Positions 1-14,100 are shown, counted from the first letter of the stretch. The stretch: 45,926 nt of DNA from Loktanella sp. PT4BL (GCF_003201935.1 NZ_QJJL01000007.1:57851-103776); one strand, 5' to 3'. Made by a program: numbers and translations. Notes: generated from the letters alone by a model not told the origin.

Positions 1-1
1 C

Positions 2-2071
2 ACCACCGCGGGCATCACTGTCACGACGGATGCTGGTGATGACACGGTCACTGCGGGCTCTGGCAATGACAACATCTCGACGGGTGCAGCGGATGACACG
101 ATCGTCATGTCCACAAATCTGACCGCTGACGACACGATCACGGGCGGAGATGGCAATGACACTCTGACGTTCCAAGACAATGGTGGTGGGACCGACGATC
201 TGGACCATGTAACTCTTGTTGAGACGATCACCTTGGGCAATGCCAACACAGAGGTCGTGACACTTGATAGCCTGGTCGCAGCGGGTGCTACGCTAACTGT
301 AAATGGCGCCGCGCTCGTTGGGAGTACCTTGAACTGGAATGGTTCTGCTGAGCTTGATGGTAATTTCTCGATCACTAGTGGTAATGGGGTTGATGTGATC
401 ACAGGTGGTGCCGGTAATGATACGATTATTTCTGGTCATGGCACCGACACCCTGACTTTGACCGCAGGTAGCAACGTGGTAAATGCAGGCAGTTCGAACG
501 ACACAGTCTACGCTGGCACTGGTAATGACAACATCGATGCGGGCGCCGACAATGACCTTATCGTGTTTAATGGGACGAATACTCTCACTGCTGATGATAC
601 GGTCGATGGTGGTGGTAATGCGGACAAGGTGCGTGTTGATGTAACGGCGCCGATCTCCTTCACCCTCGATGCCGATTTCACGAATGTCGAGACACTGGAG
701 CTGGCTGATCAAGATGCAGATGGGTTTGATGTCTCCATCACGCTGGCGTCGACTTTCGACAATGGTGTGAACCTGTTCATCGACGCATCCAGCTTCGATA
801 ACCACATTGTGGAAGGTGCCGAGACACTCAACTTGAACGCTTCTGCGGTCAACAATGGTGAAAGCTTAAGTGTCCTTGGCGGCGCTGCAAATGACACCGT
901 CTTCCTTGGGGTCGGAAACGATACTGTTGACCTCGGAGCAGGTAACGACCGCTTGAAGATCGATATCGACGATCTGACCAGTGCAGACGTGCTTACCGGC
1001 GATAGCGAGACCACTGCTGATACTCTGGAGTTCACCACGGCCGGTACGATTGTCGACGCTGACTTTACCAATGTGATTGAGTTCGAAACTTTGGTTCTGG
1101 CCAATGGTACGAACAACGTGACCTTGGATCTTGAGGCCTATAACGGCGGAAACGGGATTGTTTCCGTGGTTGGCGGTACTGGTAGTGACACGATCACAAC
1201 TTCCCCAGACGATGCAGCTCGGGACAGCCTCACTATCGACCTCAGATCTGGTGGTGCCGACACCGTGCGTGTGATGAACGGCGGCTCTGTCATCGTGAAC
1301 GATCTTGTTGATACCGAGACTGGGTCGTCGTCGGTCGACCAACTTGGTGGAACGGTTCTGGATGGTTTCTTCGCCTCCTATAAGGCGCAGAATATAACCA
1401 CCACTACGCCATTGACTGATAGTGAGTCCGTTTCGGGAGACGATACGACTGTAACGGTAAGCGACAATGACGCCACGATTTCAGGTGATCTTCGGTTCAC
1501 TGGAACGAACACAGACACGAACTCAGAGTGGAGAACCGCAGGCTCTGATGGTCTTGTGGAACCTGGTAAGTCTTTCGTGACGATCGAGGGTTTCACGGCG
1601 GGTGCAGGTTCGGGTTTTGACAGGCTCAATCTTGATTGGGTGACGTCTGGCGGCACCGTCGTGAATATGTCTGGAGGTGCGTTCTTCAACAATGTGACTC
1701 TGAACTCTACCATCCTGTCCGGTGCAACTAGTGGATCGGTAATCGAGGTCAGCAGTGCCACGTTCCAGTTGAGTGATTATACCAATCTCGAGTCAGTGGC
1801 TGGTCTGTTGAGTAACAATGGCGCAGGTAATTCGCTCCTTCAGCTCGCTGATGGCAACTACTCGCTCGTTATGTATGATGATGACGGCACTGGCCTGATT
1901 TCGGACGCGTACATCTACAATATCACTGTTGATCAAGGTGATGGGCTTGACTTCGAGTCGAATGAGCCGTCGACCGGAAACTTCAGCTATGATGCAGACT
2001 CCATCGAACTCGTAGCCGTTTTGAATAGCGTGCAGTCGGATGCGCTCACCGGTAACAACTTTATCGCGTGA
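2..2071 (+). CDS. RTX-type calcium-binding surface protein, 3' part (5' end outside window)
   Basis: The reading frame is open from base 2, upstream of the first ATG at 107, so the true start lies before the window and at least 689 residues are seen. The protein is acidic and rich in Gly, Asp, Asn, Thr and Ser, with RTX-like nonapeptides such as GGDGNDTLTF, GGAGNDTI and GAGNDRLKI, which in this family wind into Ca2+-binding beta-rolls after export. The last 200 residues are not repetitive and end in an acidic/aliphatic tail (DADSIELVAVLNSV...NNFIA), the usual form of an uncleaved C-terminal type I secretion signal. Residues encoded by 107-430 form a module that recurs twice in the next gene. 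Inferred role: secreted adhesin or S-layer-like surface protein exported by a system like that at 34-40 kb. A toxin or enzyme domain upstream of the window cannot be excluded. Confidence 0.85.
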   Translation, partial: TTAGITVTTDAGDDTVTAGSGNDNISTGAADDTIVMSTNLTADDTITGGDGNDTLTFQDNGGGTDDLDHVTLVETITLGNANTEVVTLDSLVAAGATLTVNGAALVGSTLNWNGSAELDGNFSITSGNGVDVITGGAGNDTIISGHGTDTLTLTAGSNVVNAGSSNDTVYAGTGNDNIDAGADNDLIVFNGTNTLTADDTVDGGGNADKVRVDVTAPISFTLDADFTNVETLELADQDADGFDVSITLASTFDNGVNLFIDASSFDNHIVEGAETLNLNASAVNNGESLSVLGGAANDTVFLGVGNDTVDLGAGNDRLKIDIDDLTSADVLTGDSETTADTLEFTTAGTIVDADFTNVIEFETLVLANGTNNVTLDLEAYNGGNGIVSVVGGTGSDTITTSPDDAARDSLTIDLRSGGADTVRVMNGGSVIVNDLVDTETGSSSVDQLGGTVLDGFFASYKAQNITTTTPLTDSESVSGDDTTVTVSDNDATISGDLRFTGTNTDTNSEWRTAGSDGLVEPGKSFVTIEGFTAGAGSGFDRLNLDWVTSGGTVVNMSGGAFFNNVTLNSTILSGATSGSVIEVSSATFQLSDYTNLESVAGLLSNNGAGNSLLQLADGNYSLVMYDDDGTGLISDAYIYNITVDQGDGLDFESNEPSTGNFSYDADSIELVAVLNSVQSDALTGNNFIA

Positions 2072-2082
2072 TCAAAATACCT

Positions 2083-2113
2083 GGCGGACCTAAGTGCATA
2101 ACTTGGGTCCGCC
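2083..2113 (+). terminator. 13-bp hairpin between the two RTX genes
   Basis: GGCGGACCTAAGT (2083-2095), loop gcata, ACTTGGGTCCGCC (2101-2113). The stem pairs over 13 positions with a single G-U wobble. It starts 12 bases after the stop codon of the first RTX gene and ends 38 bases before the start of the second. No clear T-run follows, so it may be an imperfect intrinsic terminator or attenuator, or an mRNA-protecting stem that sets unequal levels of the two proteins. Confidence 0.5.
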
Positions 2114-2151
2114 CAACTATCTGTATTCTAAAATAAAAAAGGTAGAAAAAG

Positions 2152-5100
2152 ATGGCAGTATTTCGTTCCGACATTGACGAATATCTGTGGTGGATATTTA
2201 ATGGGTTCGGAGATGTCATCTTCCCTTGGGAGCGACTGTTCAGCGGACAATCCGCTGCAAATGACTTGGTCATCATTAACACACCGCCGACCATGTTTCG
2301 GACTGGCGCGGCTATGGTTGACCTGTTCGATAATGCAACGTCCGCGCTCCCGAAAAATCAGGACCATGTGGTTTTTGGTCAGTCTGGTGACCACGTCATG
2401 GCGTTGCGCAACGTGGAGTACGTTTCAGCCTATGCTTCGAACCTCGTTGACTTTTATCAATTGGATCACTTCGGCTTTACAACTGATGGGTCAATTAGGG
2501 TTATTGAAGCCGATATTGGCAACCATCTCGTTACCTTCGAGACTGCTGCGCGTGACTCCTCCCTTATTCTCGGCGATGGATTTGACCGCGTAATTGTAAC
2601 TGATGATCCTGATGTGGGTATCGTCACCTATTGGACCATCCGTCGTGAACTTGACAATTCGGTTAAGGCCTATGCTTTGTCGACGGGGAACGTTGTTGAA
2701 ATAGAGGGTGGCGACGCCTCTCGTTGGGCCACCAACCCTGGTACTAATTACGGTGAAGTTGAGCGTCTGACATATTCGGAGTTTCGTACCGGGGATGACG
2801 TCGACCTATATCTTGGCAAGGGGGACATTGGGTCGTCGTACAATCGCGCAGGATTCGAGAACATCGATCTCAGCACGTATGATATGACCTCCTCGCCGGA
2901 CACATTTTTGCACGCTTCCTTCGGATCGATTAACTTCTCTTCCCGGAACGTATTTACTGGCGCTGCAGTTATTGAAGAGTGGAATGGGACTGAGGAAACA
3001 GCCGAGCAACAAAGTGCGGCTTATCGGTTCTCGACAACATCCATTCTTGCGGTGGATCATAATCACGATCTGCTTGTTGCTCAGCAAACTGATGAAATTG
3101 ATGGACACCTACGCCTTTATGTCCGGGATGAAACATCGCGGACATATAATCGGTTTAACGAGGTCTATCTCGGGACCAACGCAAACGATGTCAACGCAAA
3201 CACAGGTTCGACCACCAGTCGGAACGGAACAGCAGAGCAGATAAGCCATACAGCCCTATATGGATTTGATGGTAACGATACGTTGCAGGCTGGCGCTGGA
3301 AATGACTACCTGTTTGGAGGCACAAGCACCTACAGCACGATTGTCATCACAAATAATTTGGGCAACCAGGTAACTGGGGGTGTCGGTTCCGACCATTTTG
3401 GCGTGGGCAATGTCGTGAGTGGCGCCAAAGGGGACGTCATCATGACGACCTCTTTCGCGGGACGGCTTTCTGGAACCGCGCCTTCTTCTTCAAGCGATAC
3501 TGGTAAAATTTCGCGGCTGGACACCTCTGATAGCCCAGATCTTGTGACACGTGTCGGTACCGACCGGATTACGGATTGGACTGCAGGCGTCGATTATTTG
3601 CGTGTGCTGGCGAACGGCACAGCAGTCATCGAAGGTCTTGGAAGTGCCAATGGCGCTGGTGGCGCTTATGTCGTCGATACAATTGGAAATGAGGCTGAGC
3701 GTATCGACATAAGTGGCGGTCGCGTCAACAATGAGGGTAAGATTGTCGCCCGTGGTTTAGGCGGTGTCGACACACTTATTGGCAGTGCTGGCAATGATTG
3801 GCTCTATGGTAACGCGAGCACCAACTACTATTCCATTGGTCAGGGCGGTAACGATCGCGTTTACGTCGATCAGTTTGATGGTAGCCGCAGCAAGCATTAT
3901 GTTTCTGGATTTACACGGTCGACTGGCTCAGCCGAAGATCGTGATCTTGTTATGCTCAACAAGAAGATCATTGACGCGTTCTATTCAGGGGGAGCAGGAC
4001 GGTCAGCTTTGAAGCTGGATGTCGACGCAAACTATACAGCTGCGCAGGCAAAATCTGGTGGTATTAACTACCTTTATAACTCGTTTTACTCTGGTTCCTA
4101 TGCGAGCAATAACGCAACCCATGATGCGGCAGACGGTGGCGCATATTGGGAAGGTGGAACTGGCGCAGACGGTACCAGTTCATTCATTGGCTTGGGCATG
4201 GCGATCGCCGGTCGTGGGATGTTTGCGATCCCGTTTGTCGGGCCGATTATTGGCGGTGCGATGATTGCGGCCTCGATCCCAATCGAAGGTTTGGGTTTTG
4301 ATCCGTCTCCGACGCGGGAGCACCGAAATGCAACCTATGATGGGGTAGTAAACGCCTATTTGAACGTTTTGACTGACAGTTACGCCGGAAATGGTGTGAC
4401 CTTAAACACGACTGTTGGCGTCAATGATACTGGTGTGCGTTTCTTGGATTTTTTCCAGAATGCAGACGCAGGCGATGGCTATTTGCCGGTGGTAGAATTT
4501 ACGGCGAATTCGGGTGGGATATACGGTTATTTTGCGCTGCATTCGGATGACGAAACATTTGTTTACCTTGTCGCTTCAAGCGACAATATGGTTGAGAATT
4601 CTGAGGCTATCTTTGTTGCTGAGGTTGATGGTCGCCTGCGTGCTGCTGATTTCGGGATATATAATGGTGAGCAAGACGTTTATAACTACGGCATAGCTCC
4701 AACTGTCGTTATTCGTACCCCAACGGTTACAAATGTCAGGGACAGTGCCACGCCAACAGCCGACACTGCGTTGGACGATGGTGTTCTGGCGGACGTCATA
4801 AATCCGATACTGATTTCGGGCAATGTATCGGGTGATTTGGCAGCAGGTTCTTATTTCCGTGTTTATGATGGGCCTACCAAGATTTATGATGGTGACACCC
4901 CGGTGTCGGCACCGCAGGTTACGCTCAATCTGGTTGGGACGAATTTCACGTTCACCGATAGTCGAGCGCTTGGCACAACAGTCGAGAACACAACCAAGAC
5001 CGGAACAAACGATACCTTCGTATTGGCTGATGCCTATGTGAGATATACTGTTGAGTTGGTGGATGGCGAAACGGGCATCCCCACACGCGTATCCGTGCGT

Positions 5101-8100
5101 GACATCAAGGTCAGCGGTGGGAACGCGATTATTGATGGGGGTGGTGGTTCCGACATCTTGTTGGTCACCGAGACCAGCACCTTCCTGAACAATATCAGTG
5201 AAGTCCGTCTCATCGGGATGGAGACGATTGTCTTGGCTGGCGCAGTCACCATCGTGGACGGTGTCCAAACGCCAACGCCCATCAATCTAAGCCTGGCCAA
5301 CCAATCCGAAGGTTTTGAGGTGTTCAGCGGTGACGCGGGCGACACCATCGTAGGCTCTTCGGGCAATGATACCATTTTCGGCGTAGGCGGCGCAGACTCG
5401 ATTATTACGGGCATTAGTGCGGACGTGGTTGTCTATTCGACCTCTTATCAGGTGGTCACGACCCTTGTCGGCGAGGTTGAAACGAATACCACGACCGACA
5501 CGATCCTTTCTTCAGCCGCCCAGAATCTGGCAGCTGATGTGACGGTGGATGGTGGGGACGGGGTTGATACCCTCCGCTTTGACACTGACCGCTATGATGG
5601 CAGCACGCTGATGTTCTCAGCGCCCGTCGCGATTTCCGACGTCGAATTCGCAAAGGTCATCCGCTTTGAAAACCTTGTGCTGAATGGCACAGGAACCCAA
5701 GCCGTGACACTTGAAGCCAACGCCAACACAGCCTTTGCAAATGGGATCACTGTGACCACGGCTGCGACCGCAACCAGCCTGAACTTTGATGCGTCCAATG
5801 CAAGCTGGACCCGCACAGCCCATGTGACCGGTACCAACAATGCCGATACGATCACCGGAGGGTCCGCCAATGACACGTTGATTGGTGGCGCCGGCAACGA
5901 CACAATTACCGGAGGCGCCGGGAGCGATAATCTCTCAGGCGGCAACGATGCTGACACCTTTGTTTTAGCCGATAATCTCACATCTGCTGACACGATCACT
6001 GGTGGCGACGATGGCACCAATACCGACACGCTGACATTTACCGATGCTAACGGCGCAGCAGATGAGTTGAACAATGTCACCGGGATCGAAACGATCACGC
6101 TGGGCAACACGACCACCAATGTCGTGGTGACAACAGTGGATGCTTTGGTCGCCAGTGGTGCAACGCTGACGGTGAACGGATCATCCCTGACCACGGGGAC
6201 GATGACCTGGAACGGTGCTGCAGAAACCAACGGCAAGTTCAGCATCACGGGTGGTGGTGCTGCGGATACGATCATCGGCAGCGCGGGCAATGACACCATT
6301 GACGGTGGTGTCGGGGCCGACAGCATCACTGCGGGAGCGGGTAACGACAGCCTGCTAGGTGGCGCTGGGAATGACACCTTTGTCTTGGGCGTTCATCTGA
6401 CGTCCGCAGATACGATCTCCGGCGAGGGCCACAGCGACACGTTGACGTTCACCGATGCCAACGGGGCGGCGGATGATTTGAACAATGTCACCGGGATCGA
6501 GACGATCATACTGGGCAACACCACAACCGACGTTGTTGTGACGACCGTGAATGCAATGCTGATTGCCGGCACGTCTCTCACAGTAAACGGTACTGCGTTG
6601 ACCACTGGCACGCTGACGTGGGACGGCTCGGCCGAAACCAATGCCACGTTCAACATCACGGGTGGCGACGCGGCGGATACGATCACCGGCGGTTCCGTTA
6701 ATGACACGATTTCGGGCGGAACTGGCAACGATGTCATCACAGGGCGCGGTGGCCTTGACAGTCTTGATGGCGGGGCCGGAAACGACGTTTTTGTGTTCGC
6801 TTCAGCGGCAGAGCTTGCAGCCGATTTCACCGTGATCGGCGGGTCTGAGACGGATACGATCCGTATGGATACGGGGTCTACCGCTCTCACACTTGCCGAT
6901 GCTGACTTTGCAGATGTCATCCAGGTCGAGAATCTCGATCTGACAGGAACCGCCGCGCAGACCGTCACGCTGGGTGCGCAGACGAATGAAGCATTCGCCT
7001 CTGGCATCACGATCACGACGAATGCAACGGCGGCAAGCCTAAACCTTCAGGGCAGCGCATCAACCGTATCTATCAACGCAACCGGAACGAACAATGCCGA
7101 TACGCTGGTCGGCGGCTCTGCAAATGACACGCTCGATGCCGGCAGTGGTGGTGGGAGTGTGTCTGGCGGCGATGGGGCCGACACGATCTACTGGTCTGGT
7201 ACGGGCAATACGACGATTGTCGGTGGGGACGGGGATGACTTCGTAGATCCGGCAACGGGGCAGACAGGCGCAGACAGCATCGATGGTGGGGCAGGGAATG
7301 ACACCATTTACGGTGGTGGTGGTAGCGATACCATTCTTGGGGGCATCGGAAACGATAATCTGATTGGTGAAGATGGTTCCAATGTCCTCTGGGGGGGGCA
7401 AGGAGCTGACACCATTTCTGCGAACAATGGTGCCATTGATACCGTGATTATGGTCGGTGATCTGTCGACCGCAGATGCAACAAAACTGGCAGATGTAAAC
7501 GCCACTCTCGATGCTTTGATGGGATATAACTATCCTGACGTCGGTACTGGCTACGTGAGCGATGTTGATCCTTCTGATGCGATCGCATTCGATACGACAT
7601 CGGGAATAACCGATGTCCTTTATACCTTCGGTACGCTTGATCTCTCTGGCTTGAACATTCAAGGGAGTTACTCAATTGTTGCACATTCAAAAATCACGCT
7701 GACCGAAAGTCAGCTGAATGCTGCAACGTCAATCACCTTTGTTGGCGCCTCCAGCCATGAAATTGTAGTTGTGAATGACGACCTGTCTGCCATAGACGGC
7801 ATGGATCAGCAGGTGATTGTTGAATCTTGGGCTGACCAAGGCGCACAGCAGCTGAAATTCTTGCAGGGCAATGCCGCAGCCACGGCAACGGGTATGACTG
7901 TTGGCGGAAATAATTATCTCGCTGCTTCGAATCCAGTATCGCCGATGCTTATTGATGAAAAGTTTGAGACTCCGGTTCGTTCAGCGGTCGCAGCCGGTAG
8001 TCCTTTTGTAACATCTGCTGGTGTACAGAACCTCCGTTGGGATAATGCCAATGTCGGTGGGACAATTGCAAATTTCGCATTGAGCGGTGATGAGTTTATC

Positions 8101-11100
8101 ACGACATCTGGTCGAGCTTCGTCAAAACGTGTTGAGATAAATGATCGTTTTGCTGGCGCAAACTTTATTACCTACTTTGAACCTGGATATACGCAGCTGC
8201 CGATTCCCAGCACCTTCGGAAGTTTTGGTGACGACGCGGTGCACCGTGAACAATTCGAAGTGTTCAACGGATCATACGACGTCCGGACGGGTATCTTCAC
8301 TGTTGAGAGATCGCCAGATTTTGGGACTTCAACCCGAACGGAATATACGCTGATTATCTATGATGATGATCCTGCAGCCACTGTTGGCGATGTTGAGGGC
8401 ATTGTCGTGGCCAATCAGTTACTCGAACGGTCGGGTTGGAGTACAGTTTCACCGCGAACAGCAAATGCTAAGCTGCAATATGGCAATACTGCGTTGGATA
8501 ATAGCGGGTCTTACAATTACATATACGGGACTGTTGGAAACAACGGAGCGTTAACCACGACAGCTGATATCGACTATATCTACGCCCTTGATGGAAACGA
8601 TTATCTGACTGGTGGCGCTGGTGACTTTCTGTTCGCTGGTACGGGCGCTGATACCGTCGTCAGCGGCACTGGCGAAAACCTGATTGATCTGGGCTATACT
8701 TTGGCAACCTGGAGCACGGGCGATGACGCGCAAGACATCGTTATCGTGGGTGCGGGCACCTCGCAGCTTGCCGGGGCGAATGCCTATGGCCATCTGACCG
8801 GCCAAGATTACGTCTACAACTTCGAGTTTGATCTGGACATTCTGCGCGTGGTCAAAACCGGCGTGGCCAACTTTAATCATGCCGTCAATACAACCCTTGG
8901 CGGGGCGTCGACCACATCGGGCCAAACTGCTGCAGCCTTCAGCGGCACAACTTTGACCGTCGATCTGGATGCCAATGGCACGCTCGGATCAGGTGATGTC
9001 GTTGTCACCTTTGATCAATATCACGCAACACTCGGCACAGGCCGCGTGCAATATGACCTGCTTGGCACATCAGGAAATGACGTCATCGTCGGCGGTGGCC
9101 TGAACGATACGATCAGGGGCGACGATGGCGATGATACTCTGACAGGCGGCGCTGGTGCTGACAGTTTGAGTGGCGGCAACGGCAACGATCTGCTGCTGTT
9201 CGCAACCGTTTCGGATGTGTTGGGGGATTTAACCGTTCGTGGCGATAGCGGTACAGACACGATCAGGATCGCATCCCAAATCACCACGGCGGTCAATTTG
9301 GGGACCCAAGCGCCGATCACCAGTGTGGAGCGGCTGGAGCTTATGGGCGGCTCCACGGCCTATGTCACGCCGGACACCAGCATGACGCAGATCGTGTCGG
9401 GCGCAGCCGGATTGGTGCAACTGTCGGCGACCGGTCAAGCCGTGACTGGCAGCGCGGGCAATGACACCGTCAAGGTGATCACAGGTGTGTCATCATCATC
9501 TGACCTGATGGGCGGAACAAACACGGTCGTGGTGACCGATGGCGCCAATATCAGCGCCGCTACCTTCACCGCAACGGGGGGAACGGTGGGCTATGACCTT
9601 GATCTGGCCCGCACGACCACAATGACCATCGCGCAACACGCGCTGATCACCAGCGCGGCCGGGTCAAACATCGTTACTCTTTCCGATGCGGCGGACACGA
9701 ATGGCATCAGCTCTATCGAAGCTTATGTTCTTGCAGGGGGTGATCAGCGATTTACGCTGGCCTTCGCGAGTCAAGATGTAACGACTGGGTCAGGTCACGT
9801 TGTGATCGACACTGGCCCCACGTTGACAGCCTTTGTTGCCACATATGACTATTTTGACAACGGACTGGGTTGGCAACGCAATGTAACGTCACCAGAGTTC
9901 TCTACTGCGGCTGATGCGCTGCAATTCGTCCTTGATCAGAAACAAGCGTCGCATCATCCTGATCCAATCCTGCAATACACAACTCAAGTTCAACCGACAA
10001 TGGATGCGGTCATAAACGGCACCGCTGCGACAAGCTTGTCCATCAATCTGGGGTCGGAAGTTGACCTGAGCACTGCTGTTATCACGGGTGTAAATGGCAA
10101 TCAGGATGCCGACTACACCATCACCATTGACGAAAACATCAATGCCACAATGACCGTGGCGCAAAACGCGCTGATCACCAGCGCAGGCGGCTTCAATATC
10201 GTGACCCTGTCGAATGCAGGCATCGCGACCGGCTTTGGCGGGGTTGAAGCCTATGTTTTGGCCGATGGCACCAACACCTTCACCATGGTGGCAGGCAACA
10301 GGACAGTCACGGGCGGAACTGGCGATGACATCGTCGAAGGGTCTTCCATGGCGGATTCCATCACGCTGGGTGGTGGTGACGATATAGTGGTCATCTCAGC
10401 CGCGACCGATGCCGCTTTTGAAACCTATGAGGGCGGCGATCATGTGAATGGCGACACAATCCGCGTGACGGGCACCGGAAATGTCGACCTCTCCAATGAT
10501 TCAATCACCGCGTTTGAAAAGATGGATCTTGGCACCGATACCGGCGCGCAAAGCGTGACCATGTCGATCAGCCAACGCATCGCCCTCAGCGATATTTCGG
10601 CAATCGCGCAGGATGTTGTCACCGTCAAAGGTGTCTTTGATAACAGCCTCGACTACACGGCCTTGGCGCAGGGCAATGCCACGATCATTCTGGATGATAG
10701 CGACAATAGCGTGACCATTGATGTCACGGATGCAGACAATATGCGCACAGGCGGCGCAAAGTTTGCCAGCAATGACACGATCACCATCGCCGCCACCGAG
10801 GCAGTTTTGGCCAGTGTCTTTGCCACCCCCGCCAATTACAGCACCACTGCGCTCGGTGGCGCGGCTATGGTGCTGAATGATAGCGTGGATAACACGATAA
10901 CGATCAACACGGACCAATTCTCTGCTTTAAGCGCGCAAGGTATCAAGTTCGCCCCAACCGAGGATATTATTCTGACGGGTGTTTATGGCACCGCGACAGA
11001 TTGGAGCCTTTGGACGACGACACAAATCGGTGGAAACTCTGTCACACTGGATGACAGTGATGATCTGGTGACCATTGACCCGACTGATCTGGCCTTGATG

Positions 11101-14100
11101 AATATTTATGGGCAAACATTTGTTCTAGGTGATGACGTCACTTTGACCACAGGGTCAACCACAGATATCTCGTCCATTCTTTGGATCGATAATCTGACGG
11201 CCTCGTCCAACAATATCGACTTGACCGGAAATAGTGGCCCCAATGTTTTGATCGGAAATAACGGGTTTAACCAACTGGCCGGTGGTGTTGGCAATGACAC
11301 GCTGACCGGCGGTGGGGGCAAGGATACCCTGCTTGGCGGTGATGGCGATGACACGCTGGTCGTGAATGGCACAGCGGATATTGCCGCTGGGGAAATCTAT
11401 GACGGCGGCAATGACAACGGCGACGTGCTGTCAGTAACGGCTACAACGAACTTTTCCGGCGTTCAAAGCATCACCAATATTGAAACCATTCTGTTGGCAG
11501 ATGGTGTCGCAACGACGTTTGACGCGCAAACACTCAGCGGGCAGACCATGCAGATCGTCGGAACTGGCGACAATGGCGGGGAAAGCCTGACGGTAAACGG
11601 AACGGCCTCAAACAACATCATCAACCTGTCTGGTATAACCGTGGATGGCAACGACATCACCGGCGCGGTCATCAACGGTCTAGACGGCAACGATACCATC
11701 ATCGGTACGAACGGTGCAGATACCATCACCGGCGGTGCTGGGGCTGACGTATTTAAATATACGGACACGGGTGACACGACGACAACCAACACAATCAGTC
11801 AGATGGATGTGATCGAAGGATTCAACATCACTGAAGATAGCTTCGATTTATCATCGCTTGGCGCCGTGTCAGGACTGACAGCGACCGTCGATCCCACTGA
11901 CACCGATAGCTATGTGATCTCTTGGACATCCGGGGGTGTGACCAATTACGTCTATGTCAAAGACACTGGCGTGACCGGGGGCCTGACACTCACGAATAAC
12001 GGAAGTGGGTCTGTAACCGCGACTGCAACCGCAGCGCCAGCTCTGGCGATTTCGTTGATTTCGGTTTCAAGCACCGGGATCACAACGCAAGGTGATGGGC
12101 CGCACCGTGCGTATTTCACCCAAGGGGACACAGCACCAATCAGAAATGATAGCACCACATACTACACGCAATCGACCAACGTGGGCGCGAGCACCAATTA
12201 TACATTTGCACTTGCGGATATTGATGCGGCAGATTCAACAGTCCGTGTCGGACATGTGGCGATCCAAGAAACCAACACTGGTGTGAATACATATCTAGAC
12301 GCCCACGTTTACATCGGTGGAGCGACTGATACAAATGATACCATCGTTGCTGATATCTCTGGCGGACTAACCACCCTTAATTATGCCATTGTTTATGCGC
12401 AGGGTGGTGATGACACTGTGACGGGTAGTACCGGAAATGACTATATTTTCGGTGGCTCGGGAAATGACGTTATTGATGGTAATGGCGGCGTAGATATGCT
12501 CGTTGGAGGTATCGGTAATGATGTGTTCATTTTCGTGGATGATGACGCCATAGGTGTAGCCTCTAAATCTTCAGTGCAAGGTGGGGATGGAACCGACCGT
12601 ATTAAATTTACGTCAGCATTAAATACTATCCCGACCTTGGGTGGCGATGGCAATTTTCACGCCGTATTCTCCAACGTTTCAAGTGTAGAGGAAGTCGAAT
12701 TAACTGGTGCCAGCAACATAAATCTTGGTGAGACATTCGTAAGCATTGGTGTCCCAAAATTTATTACAGGCACTGGATCGACAACCATCCGGTATGATGA
12801 CAGTGCGTTGGGCATGGTCACTGTAGACGCCGCTCAGATGGCTGATGGGAATATTCTAACCCTGACTAAATTTAATGCAGATGCAGTCGGCTCATTTAAC
12901 GTCGTCAACTTACAAGGTGATGTAAATGCGAGTACATTGACTGGCGCATTATCAGTCACTGCAGCTTCAGGCAGTGGATTCGCAACATCAATCACTGGTG
13001 GATCTGGCGATGACGCTCTGACGGGAGGTACGGGCAATGACACCATTAGCGGTGGTGCCGGGAATGATGTGATTGATGGTGGTCTTGGTGACGACAGGCT
13101 GGCAGGCGGAGCGGGTTCCGATGTGTTTCGTTTCTCGTCGTCTGGGAATGGCTTGGATACCATAACTGATTTCGTCGCTGCTGATGGCGATGTGCTGGAT
13201 TTTAGTTCGATTACTGACCAGCATGACGTATATAATTCCGGTACAGCCGTTGCAGAGGGTAGCAGTGGAGAAATCACGCTCGCATCAGTTAACGGTCGCT
13301 TTGTATACTTAAGTGTTGCCGACGTCAGCACAGCCGATATTTCGGAGGCGAGCCTATTTGGATCAGGCCAAGAATTCGCAGCTGAAGGAACGCCTTCACC
13401 ATTGGACTTTGTCCTGGCCGTTGGCGAAACCTCTGGAACTGATGGTGTGAAAATCTATCAAGTTTTCGACGGAGCAGATCCCAATGACATGACGATTACG
13501 CAGATTGGCTTGGTTTCAAGTGTCTCATTGGCTGATATAGATCCAACTAATAACTTGGATCTAGGAACTGCTCCAACAACAAACATAATAAGTACTTTCA
13601 CTGTAGACAACACTTCAGGAGATCAGATTGTTACTGGTTCACCGGCGTTTGGAACGCGTTCAGGTTACCAAAATATTACTAATTTTGATACGTCTGCCGG
13701 CGATAGAATTGAAATTTCAAATCTTTCATTAAGCGCAGGCAGAAGTTTTGATGGTACATTGGCTTCTATAAGTGTTGTAAATACAGATTCTTCTTGGGGC
13801 GCGGCTGGTGGATCCACAGTGGAAGGCTCGGCGATCTCTTCATCAGCAGCAATATTGAAGGCAACTGGAACAGCCCTCGGTATGGATAACATTGATCCAA
13901 CTTTGGCGGGTTCTCTTGCTCCACCTCTTGATTATGCGTTTGACCTTACATCTTTGTTGGATCAGGAAAGCCTGATCGTGCTCATTGAGGCCGATGACTT
14001 GGATAATGATGCCTCGACAACTCAATCATGGCTCGCATTGTATAGGAACGAAGGGATCGATGATTCAACTGCGGGCAGTGGGGGCGCCGCTGATTTTCAG

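Noticed and set aside
293..1761. Long - strand ORFs opposite the first RTX gene
   Set aside because: They mirror the RTX codon pattern (Val/Ser/Pro-rich shadow peptides) and have no ribosome sites.
2152..3260. LapA-type N-terminal retention module in the giant RTX protein
   Set aside because: The N-terminus lacks the conserved di-Ala cleavage region and no LapD/LapG genes are in the window.
5845..7400. CRISPR-like periodic repeats
   Set aside because: Periodicity is that of RTX codons with diverged units and no constant repeat or unique spacers.
5592..7662. Long - strand ORFs (up to 261 aa) with repeated SAPAPPVMVS-like stretches opposite the giant RTX gene
   Set aside because: The peptides are the reverse complement of Gly-Asp-Thr repeats; the + strand frame is continuous and meaningful.
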